Positions 24,415 through 36,330 of a DNA stretch of 64,000 nucleotides are shown here, piece after piece. The position numbers and the translations under genes are program-made. The notes under the pieces are model-generated. The model was given only the letters and a program-made list of their open reading frames with translations, was not told the origin of the DNA and did not search any database. The stretch is from Sapria himalayana (Eukaryota; Streptophyta; Magnoliopsida; Malpighiales; Rafflesiaceae). The DNA lies in assembly GCA_029783825.1 (NCBI GenBank), contig JAREIK010018588.1, forward strand, positions 1-64,000, written 5' to 3'. Positions within the stretch are counted from its first letter, which is position 1. Each line of letters opens with the position of its first letter.

Positions 24415-27189
24415 ATAGATAGATTTAAAGATAGATAGATAGTTAGATAGATAGACAAACATACATAAAACAAACAAAGAAATAGATAGACACACACATA
24501 AACAGAAGATAGATAGACAGATTGACAGATAGATAGATACACAGTTAGATAGAAAGATAGATATATATACAAAGAGGCAAATAGACATAAAGATATACAA
24601 ATAGATAGCAAGACTAGTAGATATATAAAAAGATACTTCGATAAATAGATAGACAAATATAGTGATAGACACATAAACCAAATAGATAGACAGAGAAATA
24701 GACAGATATACAAATAGATAAATAGATAGATAGACAGATAGACAAATAGATAAATTTATAGATAAGTGATAGATAGATAGACATAATGACAGTTAGACAT
24801 AAAGATAGATAGACAAATAGATAGATAGTTAGACATATACGCAAATAGAAAGATAGATGATAGTCACATTAATGGATAGACAGATAGACAAGTAGATAGT
24901 TAAATAAATAAACTGATAAACAAATAGATAGATAGAGAGTTAGACAGATAGGCATATATAAAAATAGATAGATAGACATATATACAAATAGTTAGATAGA
25001 CTTATTGACAAATAGACAGATAGAAAGATAGATAGATAGAAAGATAGTCAGATACACAAATAGACGGATATATAGATAAATAGATAGTTAGATAAAAAGA
25101 AAGACAAATAGATAGATAGATAGACATATAGACAGATAGACATATACACAAATAGACATATAGACAAATAGATAGATAGACAGATAGACATTAGATAGAT
25201 AGATAGATATATAGATTGACACAATGACATATATACAAATATATAGATACAAAGATAGTTAGATAATTAGATAAATAGATAGATAAGTAGATTGATAAAT
25301 AAATAAATCACTAAAAAGAAAGACAAATAGAGAGAAATAGATAGACCATATAGATAGAAAGATAGACAAATTGATTGATAGATAGATAGATAGACAAATG
25401 TATAGATAGATAGATAGATAGAAAAATGTATAGATAGATAGACAGATATACATATAGACATATAGAGAAATAGATAGGTATATAGATAGACAGATATATT
25501 GATAGATTTAAGATAGATATATAGATAGATAGAAAGTTAGTTAGTTAGTTAGATAGAAAAAAGGATAGATAGATAGATAGATAAACAGATAGACAAATAG
25601 ATAGATAGATAGATAGATGGTTGACAGATAGATATATAGATAAATAGACATATAGATAGATAGACAGATAGACAAATAGACACTTAGATAGATAGCCAGA
25701 TAAAAAGATAGACAGATACAAAGATAGACAGATACAAAGATAGACAGGTAGACAGATAGACAGATAGATAAATAAAGAGATAGACAGATAGATAGATAGA
25801 ATGCTAGACATTTAGACATATAGGTAGATTGACTAAAAGACATATCGATACATAGAATGATAGACAGAAAGAAAAATAGATAGATAGATAGATAGATAGT
25901 CAAAAAAATAGATAGGCAGATAGATTGATAGATTTACATATAAACATATAGATAGTTAGCCAGATAGACAAATAAATAGATCGAAATTAGTTAGATAGAT
26001 ATATAGAGAAATAGAAAGATAGGCATATTGATAGATTGACAGATAAACAAGTTAAAATATAGACTGATAATTAGATAGATAGATAGATAGATAGTCAGAT
26101 AGACTGATAGACACTTAGACAAATAGGTAGATAGAAAGATAGACTGATCGATAAATAGGTAAATAGACAGATGGATAGATAGATTAATAGATAAACAAAA
26201 AGACAAATACACAAATATACAGATAGATAAATAGATAGATAAATAGATATATAGAAGATAGATATACAGATAGACAAAGAGTTAGATAGATAGATAGATA
26301 GATAGACAGATAGATAGATATACTGATAGACAGTTTGATAGACATACATACATACACATAGATTGTTATATAGAAGATAGATAGACACAAGACAGATAGA
26401 CAGAAAGATAAGGAATAGATAGACATATATATACATAAATAGATACACAAATTTATAGATAGATAGATAGATAGACAAATAAACAGATAGACATATAGAC
26501 AAATAGGTAGATAGACAGATAGATATTGATAGATAGATAGACACATAGATAAATAAATAGACAGATAGGCATAAATATATTTAGAACATGTAGACAGATA
26601 GAAAGATTGATAGATATACAAATAGATTGATTGATTGATTGACAGATCATAAGATAAATAGAAGAGAGATAGACATATAGATAGATAGACAAATAGTTAA
26701 ATAGATAGATAAATAGATAGTCAGATAAATAGATAAAGATATAGATAGAAATATAGCTAGATATATAAACAAATAGATAGATAAACAAATAGATAGATAG
26801 ACACATAGATAGATAGAAAGATAGATATATAGATAAAAGATAGATAGACAAATAGATAGAAAATTTATTTATAGATTGATTAATTAGATATCGAGATAGA
26901 TAGACACATAGATAGATAGAGAAACATATTGCTAGAAAGCTAGATAGGCAAATAGACCCATATATAAATATTTAGATAGATAGATAGAATGCTAGATATG
27001 TAGATTGGTATATAGATACTTAGATAAGATATATAGATAAATATTTATTTTAGATAGATATATAGGTATATCAATCGATAGATAGATAGAAATATAGATA
27101 GATAAATAGATAGATAAATAGATTGATTGACAGACAAATAGATATATAAACAGATAGAAAGACAAATTGACAAATTGATACATAGATAG

Positions 27190-29205
27190 AGAGACACATA
27201 GGCATATATACATACAAACACACAAATAGATAGACACACACACACATATAGATAGATAGATAGAAACACAAACTGACAAATAGATAGACATACATACAAA
27301 CAAATAGAAACATAGACACACAGACACAATGACAAACAGATAGATAGACAAATAGATAGATAAATATATATACAGATAGACAGATAGACAGACAGACAGA
27401 TAGATAGATAAACAAAGTGTCTTGTTGATATATAGATAGATAGATAAATAGACATATAGATATGTAGAAGGTTAAATATATAAAATAATAAAAGATAAAT
27501 AGTTAGACATATAGACCATATACAGAAATAGAAATATAAATAGATAGATAGATATACACACAAATAGACAAATATATAGATAGAAAGTTAGACATATCAA
27601 TAGTTAGATTAATAGAATGATATATAGATAGACAAATATTCAAATAGACAAATAGATAGACAGACGAATAAATAGACCTATAGATAGATAAACTGACAGA
27701 TAGACAAATGGACAGATAGATAGATAGATATATCGATAGATAAATAGATAAAGAGATACACATATAAACATATAAATAGATTGTCATATTAATAGATTGA
27801 CAGAAAGACATATAGAAATATAGATAGATAGATAGACAAATAGATAGATTATTATATAAATTAATGGATAGATATATAGATAGGTAGGTATATAGCCAGA
27901 TATACGGATAGATAGATAGATAGTCAGATAGACAAATAGACATATTGATATATAGATTGATAGACACATATACTCATAGACAAATAGATAGTTAGACACA
28001 TTGACATATAAACACACACACACACATAGATAAAAAGTAAAAAGACAACCACATTGATAGATGCACATGAACACACATAGACAGACACACCGATAAACAG
28101 ACAAACAAACATATAAACAGACACATAGACACACAGATAGATATGCAAACACACAGACACACAGACAGATATATAGATAAACATATAGACATAAGATAGA
28201 TAGATAGATAGAAAGGCAGATAGAAAATAAACATAGAGACATAGACATTTAGAAAGAAAGATCGATAGATAGATAGATCGACAAATATACAAATAGATAT
28301 ATAGACATATAGATAGATAGACATATAGACTAGTAGATAGATAAAAATATAAACCGATTAACAAATAGATAGATAGAGAGATAGATGGATAGAAAGATAG
28401 ATAGATAAACATATAGACCATATAGACAAATGGATAGATAGATAGATATACAGATAGACACATAGATAGATATATTAATAGATAGATTGATAGATAGATA
28501 TATAGATAGATATATAGATAGATAAATAGATAGATAGGTAGATAGACAGATAAAAAGATAGACAGATAGACAAATAGAAAAATAGATAAATAAATAGATA
28601 GATAGATACTCAGATAAACAAATTGATAGATATACAGATAGACTTATAAAAAGTTAGATAGATAGATATATAAATAGATAGATAAATAGACATATAAATA
28701 GATAGTCAAATAGATAAATATACAGATAAAAAGATAGATAGATTGAGTGATAGTTAGATAGATAGATTAATAGATGGACAGATAGACAGATAAATAGATA
28801 TATAGATAGAAAATAAATAGACATATAGATAGATAGATAGTCAGATAGACAGATAAACATATAATAAGATATATAGATAGAGATAAAGATAGATAGATAT
28901 ATATAGATAGACAGATAGACACATAGATAGATACATAGATAGATAGAATATACATAGATAAACAAATAGGCTGATAAATCTATTTACAGATAGACAAATA
29001 GATAGATCAGATAGAGAGATAGTTAGATAGATAGATACATAGATAAATAGATAGCTAGATAGCTTGATATGAAAATAGATACATAGATAGATATATAGAT
29101 AGATAGATAAAAAGCCAGATAAGTAGATTGGTATATAGATTGATAGTTAGAAAAGATAGATTGATAGATAAATATATCGATAGATAGATAGATAAATAGC
29201 TATAT

Positions 29206-29239
<34 letters not shown>

Positions 29240-30893
29240 ATTTATTTATAGCCAAACAGACATACAAATAGATACAAAGATAGATAGACACATAGGTACA
29301 CAAACAAAGAGACAAATAGACATAAATAAATACAAATACACTGTCAGACAGACAGACAGATAGATAGATGGATAGATATATAGATAGAAAAATATTCAGA
29401 TAGACAGGAAGATAAATAGATGGATAGATAGACAAATAGAAATATAAACTAACAGATAGACAGTTGGACATATAAATATATAGATAGATATATAGATAGA
29501 TAGACAGAAACACATATAAATAGATAGATAGATTGTCATATTGATAGATTGATAGAAAGACATATAGAAATATAAACAGATAGACTGATCGACAGATTGA
29601 CAGATTGACAGATAGACAGATTAATATATAATCTGATAGACTGATAAATAGATAGGTATTTAGCTAGATATACACATATACATATAGACAGATAGTTAGA
29701 TTGACAAATAGGCATATTTGATATAGACTGACAAATTGGTAGACACACATAAACACAGACACAGAGACACATAGACACATAGATATATAGACAGTTAGAC
29801 AGACACACACATAGACAGACATACACACACATACACACACACAAGAAAGAAAGTCAGAAAGATAGACACATAGACAGACACACAGATAGATAGACAAACA
29901 AACACATAAACAGACACAGATAAATTGATAGACAAACAGATAGACAAACACACAGACACAAAGATAGATATATAAATAGGCACACAGACATATAGATAGA
30001 TAAATAGATAGGCATATAGAGTATAAACGTAGAGAGATAGACATTTAGAAAGATAGATAGATATATAGATAGATAGACAAATTTACAAATAGATACATAG
30101 ACATATACATATATAGACATATAGGCTAGTAAATAGATAAAAAGATAAACCAATAAACAAATAGACAGATAGAGAGATAGACTGATGGAAAGATAGAAAA
30201 ATAGACAAATAGACCATATAGACAAATGGATAGATTGATAGATTGATATATTGATAGACACATAAATATATAAATAGATAGAAAGATTGATATATAGATA
30301 GATAGATAAAATGATAGAAAGATAGATAAATAGACAAATAGACAGATAAATAGATAGATATATAGATAAATAGATTGATAGATTGACAAAAAGACTTATA
30401 AAAAGATAGACAGATAGATTGATTGACAGATAAATTGAAAATATATAGATAAAAAGATTTATTGATTGAGTGATATACTAACAGATAGATAAATATATGG
30501 ACAGATAGACAAATAAATTGATAGACAAGTGGAGAGATATATAGATAGAAGACAAATAGATATATAGATAGATAGAAGACAAAAGACAGATAGTCAGATA
30601 GCTAGATCAAGAGAAAGCTAGATAAATATATAGACAGATAGACAGATAGACACATAGATAGATACATAGATAGATAGAATATACATAGATAGACAAATAG
30701 ACATAAATTTATTTACAGATAGATAGATAGATAGATCAGATAGAAAGAAAGAAAGAAGATAGATAGATAAACAGATACCTAGATAGCCAGATAGGCAAAT
30801 TAATACAAAGATAGATATATAGATAGATAGCTAGCTAGCTAGATTTGTGGATTGGTAGATAGATAGATAGTTAGATAAGTTAGATAGATAGAT

Positions 30894-30932
<39 letters not shown>

Positions 30933-31350
30933 TCGATAAATAAATAGTTAGATAGATGGATAGATAGATAGATAGATAGATCGATAAATAAATAGCTAGA
31001 TAGATGGATGGATAGATAGATAGATAAATAGCTAGATAGATAGATTTATTGATTGATTTATTGACAAATAGACCTACAAATAGACAGAAAGATAGAGACA
31101 CATGGGTACAAAAATAAAGAGACAAATAGACATACATACATACAAACACACAGACAAACAGACAGTTAGACAGATAGATAGATAGACACACAAATAGACA
31201 GATAGACATACATACATACAAATAGATAGAAACACAAACACAAATACAAACAGACAAACAGACAGATAGATAGACAGACAGCCTCATGGATAGACAGTCA
31301 TACAGATAGATAGATAGATAGATATACAAACAAATAGACAAGTAGATAAA
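27190..31350 (+). repeat. Higher-order satellite units of about 1.8-2.1 kb, three partial copies
   Basis: ACACATAGG followed by a CA-rich run begins near 27193, 29288 and 31098 (ACACATGGG in the last). The segment GACATTTAGAAAGA, then GACTAGTAG or GGCTAGTAA, then ACCATATAGACAAATGGATAG, occurs near 28242-28436 and again near 30040-30232, a shift of about 1.8 kb. The landmarks are collinear between copies, with indels. Confidence 0.8.
30931..31030 (+). repeat. 48-bp tandem duplication
   Basis: GATCGATAAATAAATAG starts at 30931 and at 30979 and is followed both times by TTAGATAGATGG or CTAGATAGATGG. A partial third copy (GATAAATAGCTAGATAG) follows near 31022. The period is twelve tetranucleotides, so the duplication keeps the GATA register. 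Confidence 0.85.
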
Positions 31351-31790
31351 CACTAAAAAAATCTCAATTTAGCTAGGGATATTTAGCTAGGGATAAAATC
31401 CCTAGCTAAATAGCAATGGATTATCTAGGGAATAACAAGGAATTTTTGATTTTATATTAAATTAAAATTTTTCCATGGATGAGTGACAGATTAGCGACGA
31501 AAATGTTTGATTGAAAATATTCTATCACTAATATTTTCCTAGATTTCCACGCAAAGAAAAGTGAGCAATTTAATGACTGATTTAGCGATATATTAATGAT
31601 GGAAATGTTAGATTTGTAATATTCCGTCGCTAATATTTTTGAAAATTATACGCAAAGAAAAGCTGGGAATTTAGTGACACAATATCCCTTCCTAATTAGA
31701 TCGAGACAAAATCCATCTCTAAATAATTATCTGAAATTATTTTTACTATTTTATATTTTATTGCAAGCGATTTTTCCTTAAACTTTGTTT
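31351..31790 (+). repeat. Left inverted terminal region of the putative composite element
   Basis: It starts CACTAAAAAAATCTC directly after GATA satellite. Phrases such as TTTAGCTAGGGA, CTAATTAGATC, GACAAAATCCATC and TAAATAATTAT recur in the same order, reverse-complemented, at 48005-48342. Two internal segments ending GCAAAGAAAAG (near 31551 and 31650), each preceded by a CGCTAATATTTT-like phrase, suggest a subterminal repeat of about 100 bp. Confidence 0.8.
31382..31410. repeat. Perfect 13-bp inverted repeat with 3-base loop
   Basis: TTTAGCTAGGGAT, AAA, ATCCCTAGCTAAA can form a hairpin. It lies 31 bases inside the terminus, and a third copy of the arm (TTTAGCTAGGGAT) begins at 31369. This resembles subterminal hairpin motifs of class II transposons. 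Confidence 0.9.
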
Positions 31791-31959
31791 TTCATAAAAT
31801 TTATTCATTTAGCTAGGGATCTTTCCTTAGCTATTAGGGATGGGAAAATTTTCATCACTAATCTTTAATAATTTAATTTTTTTATATATTATTTGTTTTT
31901 GCTGTATATGTAATTTGTTTTTACTTAATAATCTGTTTTAATATTTTCATGTAAGTATA

Positions 31960-32462
31960 GGAAAGGAAATATAAAAAGCTCGGGGATGCAGCAGTAGCAC
32001 AATAATGGAGGTCCTGCTGACCGGTCAGCGGGCCGAAATTTTTGGAGCAGAGCCTGACTCGTTCCATGATCCGACCCGTTTCGGTTAAATGAACCGGATG
32101 TTTATTTTTGTATAAAATGATTTGTATTTATTTTTTCGGGCGGCTATTTTTTGACCCGGTTGAACTGTTCATCTTTGCTCCCTCTCTCTCTGTGCGATTT
32201 CATGATTGCTCTGTGCTGCATACTGTAAGACATTCTATTCTTGGTTTTAATCTGTAACGCATAAGCATTTTCTGGTGGAGGTAGCTAGTCGTACTGAGCG
32301 AATAGCGAACCATGTTATTTCTTTGTTGATTTCTCATTTTGATTCTGTCGTGGATGCATGTGGATTGAGATATATATATATATATTGCTTGTTTCTGTGT
32401 TTTCTGTTGTTTTCTATTCTTAATCTCACTACCCGTGGAAGCACGATTGCCCAACAGTTTTA
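31960..32462. other. GC-richer unique segment, possible degraded LTR in reverse orientation
   Basis: This 500-bp stretch is clearly richer in G and C than its surroundings (for example GACCGGTCAGCGGGCC near 32019). Read on the minus strand from 32458 it starts TGTTGGGCAATCGTGC, in the style of a retrotransposon LTR. No partner LTR, primer-binding site or coding domain was recognised. Short open frames on both strands (32200-32454 minus, 32275-32463 plus) show no known motif. A captured gene piece is the alternative. Confidence 0.3.
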
Positions 32463-33183
32463 ATATTTTATTTAATTTTTATATTAAAAAGGTATGTATG
32501 TCATGGTCTATAGATGAGCGATCCATAAAAGATACATTCTCCTCGTATAATTAAAAAAATAGGTTATTATAAATAAATAATTTCAAATATATATAAATAC
32601 GAATAAAAATTTATATTAATAAAGACTAAACTAACTATTTTTATGATTATAAAATATTAAAAAATTTATTGTAAGTATTTTTCTAAAATATTTAATTATG
32701 ATATTTAAATATTTGTATTAAAAAACATTAAATAATTAATTATATAATTATAATATTTTTTAAGATATTTTAATTAATATATGAACATACATAAATATGT
32801 AAATATGTAAATACATAAATATGTAAATATTTAAATATGTAAATTTTCAAATATGTCTATTTGTATATATGTAAAAATGTAAATATGTAAATATGTAAAT
32901 AAGTAAAAATATAAATATGTAAATATTTAAATATGTAAAAATGTAAAAATGTAAATATGTAAATATGTAAATATGTTAAATGTAAATATAATAAATATGT
33001 AAATATGTAAATATGTGAATATATGTAAATATTTAATATATATATATATATATATAAACATATAAATTTCAAAATATAAAAATATAAAAATACAAAAAAA
33101 TATAAAGATACCTAAATGCATAAATACATAAATAGGTAAATATATAAACTTTTATATAAAATTTAGAAATAGATTAGAAACAT
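32463..33183. repeat. AT-rich stretch with (TAAATATG)n octamer minisatellite
   Basis: From about 32795 to 33030 the sequence is dominated by the 8-bp unit TAAATATG with drift and a few shifted units. A short (AT)n tract follows at about 33038-33056. The flanks are plain AT-rich DNA. Open frames on the minus strand (Tyr-Leu-His-Ile-Tyr-Ile-Phe repeats) are products of the octamer and not genes. Confidence 0.85.
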
Positions 33184-33932
33184 AATAGAAAATATGATAT
33201 AAAATTTATAATGGCACATATTCAATCCTTTAACAAGTGCACCTATTGCTATATTGGGTGAAATACATTAACAAAAATGAAAATCCAATGTTTGCACCCC
33301 CCAGTCGAGAGCACCCATTCGATAACAGTAATGGTGTTGGGCGAATTCACCATCCATCATCATTCACCGCCATCATCATTCATCACCATTTTTGTCATCG
33401 GCATCCTCAATCATTGTCCACCATTATTGTCCATCATCTTCATCTGTCATCATCGTGAAAGAGTATAAGCTATAAGGTTGGTTTATATTTCTCATCTTCC
33501 AATGATATATTTTTCAAAATAGATATCCATCTTGTTTTGTGTTAAAGTTATAAAAATTATAATGGAAAATATGATATAAAATTTATAATGGTATATTTTC
33601 AATCCTTTCACAAGTGCACCCATTCCTATATTGGGTAAAATACATTAAAAAATGAAAATTTAATGTTTGCACCCCCCAACCGAGAGCACCCATTCATAAG
33701 CAGTAATGGTGTATGGCGAATTCACCATCCATCATCATTCACCACTGTCATCATTCATCACCATTGTCATCATCGGTATACTCAATCATCATCCGCCATC
33801 ATTATCTATCATCTTCATTCATCATCATCATGGAGGAGCATAAGCTATGAGGTTGGTTTATATTTCTCATCTTCCAACTATATATTTCTCAATTTATATA
33901 TCCAGCTTGGGTTGTGTTAAAGTCATAAAATT
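33184..33932 (+). repeat. Two-copy tandem duplication, unit about 375 bp, with CAT-rich core
   Basis: Copy 1 (33184 to about 33558) and copy 2 (about 33559-33932) share AAAATATGATATAAAATTTA, TTTGCACCCCCCA, GAGAGCACCCATTC, GCGAATTCACCATCCATCAT and GGTTGGTTTATATTTCTCAT. Each has a core of CATCAT/CACC trinucleotides. Short open frames in each copy (from 33237, 33277 and 33663) read through the His/Ser-rich core but show no domain. Identity looks high enough for a fairly recent duplication. Confidence 0.9.
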
Positions 33933-33996
33933 ATTTGCTGTTGAGATTTTGATACATAAACTTGTTTTGTGTACTATAGTTTTTCACTTATTTTAG

Positions 33997-34126
33997 CCTT
34001 GCTTCATTATGGAAAAAGTTACAAGCTGAGGTGGATAAAATATTGCATGCTAGATCTTAAGAGATACAACTTTACAGAAGATGAAGAAGAATGTATCACT
34101 AAGCTTCATGCACTATTGGGAAATTG
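33997..34126 (+). pseudogene. R2R3-MYB transcription factor, isolated second exon
   Basis: The frame reads [20 protein letters not shown] followed by [19 protein letters not shown]. This is the end of MYB repeat R2 (consensus GKSCRLRWxNYLRPDLKR) and the start of R3 (GNFTxEEExxIIxLHxLLGN). The R2 recognition-helix Trp is kept, but the usual Cys in GKSC is Tyr and the Pro in LRPD is Leu. The segment is flanked by TTTTAG and by GTATAG, usable as splice acceptor and donor, and is exactly 130 bp, the standard length of exon 2 in plant R2R3-MYB genes. No exon 1 (R2 start) and no exon 3 (WSLIAxRLPGRT) was found nearby, so this is a gene fragment. It probably derives from genomic DNA, because intron edges are kept. 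Its place between the inverted ends at 31351 and 48342 suggests capture by a transposon. Confidence 0.85.
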
Positions 34127-35269
34127 GTATAGCATACTACCACTATACATATATTAATTCTCTTTTTTTAATATTGCATTGTCTACAAAGAATAGGCTTG
34201 TTTTATTGTATTAACATGAAATAATCAAAAAGTAACAAAAAATTATATTACATTGATGGTGATATTGATCACAAAATCATATAAATTTAATGCATGAGAT
34301 CTTATCTCAAATCGATTAGATAAAAGAATTCAAGTGATTTGGAATTCTTATCCTAAATTTCATTATATATAACAAGTAAAAGGAAAGAAATTGGCATAAA
34401 CAATATATAAATATGTATATATATAAGTTTAGGTATTTCTATCAAAGAGTGAATTTGATCAACTTTTTTTCAGCAGTGATTTGAAGAACAAAAATCTGAT
34501 AACCAATTTTCATGCTGCTTCTAATTCCACCACATTCAGAAAGGAAAGTGGCATTTCCTTGCATGAATAGAGCATTGATGAATGGAGCCAAAACATTTTT
34601 TTTAATATCAATCATTACGTTTTTAAGTTTCATGTTTTATGCAATGATGGAGATGATGGATCCATTGTCATATCTCTATAGATTTTATATGTTGTGATAT
34701 TATTTCTTCACCAATGTTGTTCTCTCTCAAACTTTAGCATCTTTTCAGGCTCTTTATATGACATATATGAAATAACAACACATGTTCATAGTCCATCCAA
34801 ACATTTCTACAATACATCAAAGCATCATTTTACCTGAGCTTTTCTAAGCTTTACTACACTGTAGTATATATGTACATATATACTATAGTATAATATATTT
34901 ATCTAAACATAACTTTATTTATTTATTTATTATGATTTGATTGACTGGTTTAAATTTCGTATAGATATGGTACCGTTATGTTCCCCATATGAAGCTTTTA
35001 GAAGTGAAGGGATTTTTCAAAAGAAATGATGCAACACGACTAGGATAGCTTTGTTATAGTAGAAAGATAGTGACCAGAGGAGCTGGTGGAGTGGAAGCAA
35101 CATCAATTTCATAGATAGATTATACTTTATGCACTATCGTAGATATATTGATAAATAAGATGTAATAAATTTTTTTTATGTTTTTATTTTAACTATGTAA
35201 AATATTGTATCAGAATAATTTATTAACTTATTTTAATTTTGTTATTATAAATTATCATTAATATATCTG
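34127..35269. other. Unique AT-rich DNA, no recognised gene
   Basis: The first part follows the MYB donor site and may be its intron. A minus-strand frame at 34442-34633 reads LAPFINALFMQGNATFLSEC and then GGIRSSMKIGYQIFVLQ. It looks gene-like in composition, but I do not recognise it; it could be another captured exon. The + strand around 34970-35110 has mixed composition and no open frame longer than about 20 codons with a known motif. Confidence 0.5.
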
Positions 35270-35550
35270 TCAATGTGTCTATTTGCTTATCTGGCAATTT
35301 GTATATTTATTTATCTATCTATTTATCTCTCTGTTTATCTATCTTTCTATCAGATCTATCTATCTGTATATTTATAATTAAATTTATCTATATATTTGTC
35401 TATCTATCTATCTATCTGACAATCTGTCTATATATCTATCTGACAATCTATCTTTTTATCTACATTTATATCTATCTTCTATCCATATTTCGATATGTCC
35501 ATCTGTATCTATCTATCTATCTGTCTCTTATCTATTTATTACTTTATCTA

Positions 35551-35612
<62 letters not shown>
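35551..35612. repeat. (TG)5(TA)26 dinucleotide tract
   Basis: A pure TA run of 52 bases follows GTGTGTGTG. It is the longest perfect dinucleotide tract in the window. Comparable but shorter (TA)n tracts lie at 11273-11310, 24380-24410, 30897-30930, 53271-53306 and 55684-55712. They are likely length-polymorphic and prone to cruciform formation. Confidence 0.95.
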
Positions 35613-35615
<3 letters not shown>

Positions 35616-35989
35616 ATCTATCTATTTCTAGATCTATTAGTCTATTTGTCTATCTGTCTATCTATATATCTATCTATCTATATGTTTATATGACTATCTA
35701 TCAATTTGTCTATTTGTATATCTATCTATCTTTCAATTTGTCTATTTGTATATCTATCTATCTTTCAATTTGTCTATCTATCTATCTATCTATCTATATG
35801 TTTATATGATTACCTATCAATTTGTCTATTTGTCTATCTGTCTATCTGTCAATTTGTCTCTCTATTTAACTGTTTATTTATCTATCTGTCTATTTATCTA
35901 TCTATCTATTTGTCTATCTGTCTGTCTGTCTATTTATCTATCTATGTGTCTAACTTTATATCTCTGTAACTATCTATCTATCTATCCAA

Positions 35990-36330
35990 CTGTTTATATG
36001 GTCAATCTTTCTATCTGTCTATCTGTTTATCTCTCTTTCTATTTGCCTATCTATTAATATATATATATATATCTATTTATCGATTTATCTTTTTATATAT
36101 CTACTAGTCAATATGTCTATCTATATATATGTCTATCTATCTATTTGTATATTTAAATATTTTTCTATCTATCTATCTATCTATCTATCTAAATGTCTAT
36201 CTCTCCACATCTATCCTTTATTTTCTTATCTATATATCTGTCTTCCTATCTATCTATCATTTCGTGTCTCTATCTATTCGTTTGTCTGTCCGTCTATCTA
36301 TCTTTGTGTATGTGTCTATGCATGTGTTTG
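35990..36330 (-). repeat. Reverse-complement copy of the block-2 higher-order unit
   Basis: Read on the minus strand, this segment gives in order a CA-rich run, GATAGATGTGGAGAGATAGA, CATTTAG, GACTAGTAGAT, AAAAAGATAAATCGATAAA, GACCATATAAACAG and TTGGATAG. The same order occurs at 28160-28440 and 30000-30240 on the + strand. This ties the left and right satellite halves together as one family in opposite orientation. Confidence 0.8.

Larger units (their letters stand above)
19473..31350 (+). repeat. Degenerate GATA satellite, block 2, with CA-rich higher-order units
   Basis: GATA is on the + strand throughout. CA-rich blocks interrupt it near 21391-21520, 22735-22830, 23720-23850, 27180-27330, 28012-28165, 29728-29965 and 31085-31285. 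Between them a landmark pair recurs: GACAAGTAG or GACTAGTAG followed by GATAAA, then ACCATATAG (for example 23963-24015, 25290-25350, 28330-28420, 30125-30215). Other simple tracts include (GAAA)n near 20411-20434 and (TA)n at 24380-24410 and 30897-30930. No gene is present. Confidence 0.96.

Noticed and set aside
19390..31353. Longer Tyr-Leu-Ser-Ile frames, including 353- and 327-codon frames near 19.4-20.5 kb, that resemble membrane proteins
   Set aside because: The hydrophobic periodicity comes from the tetranucleotide. One of these frames simply runs on into transposon sequence at 19390-19472. There is no evidence of selection on the protein.
32857..33121. Minus-strand frames rich in Tyr-Leu-His-Ile-Tyr-Ile-Phe
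   Set aside because: They are translations of the TAAATATG octamer run and its AT-rich edge.
33237..33920. His/Ser-rich small frames over the CAT-rich duplication, as possible metal-binding peptides
   Set aside because: The composition follows from CATCAT/CACC trinucleotides, and the frames differ between the two copies.
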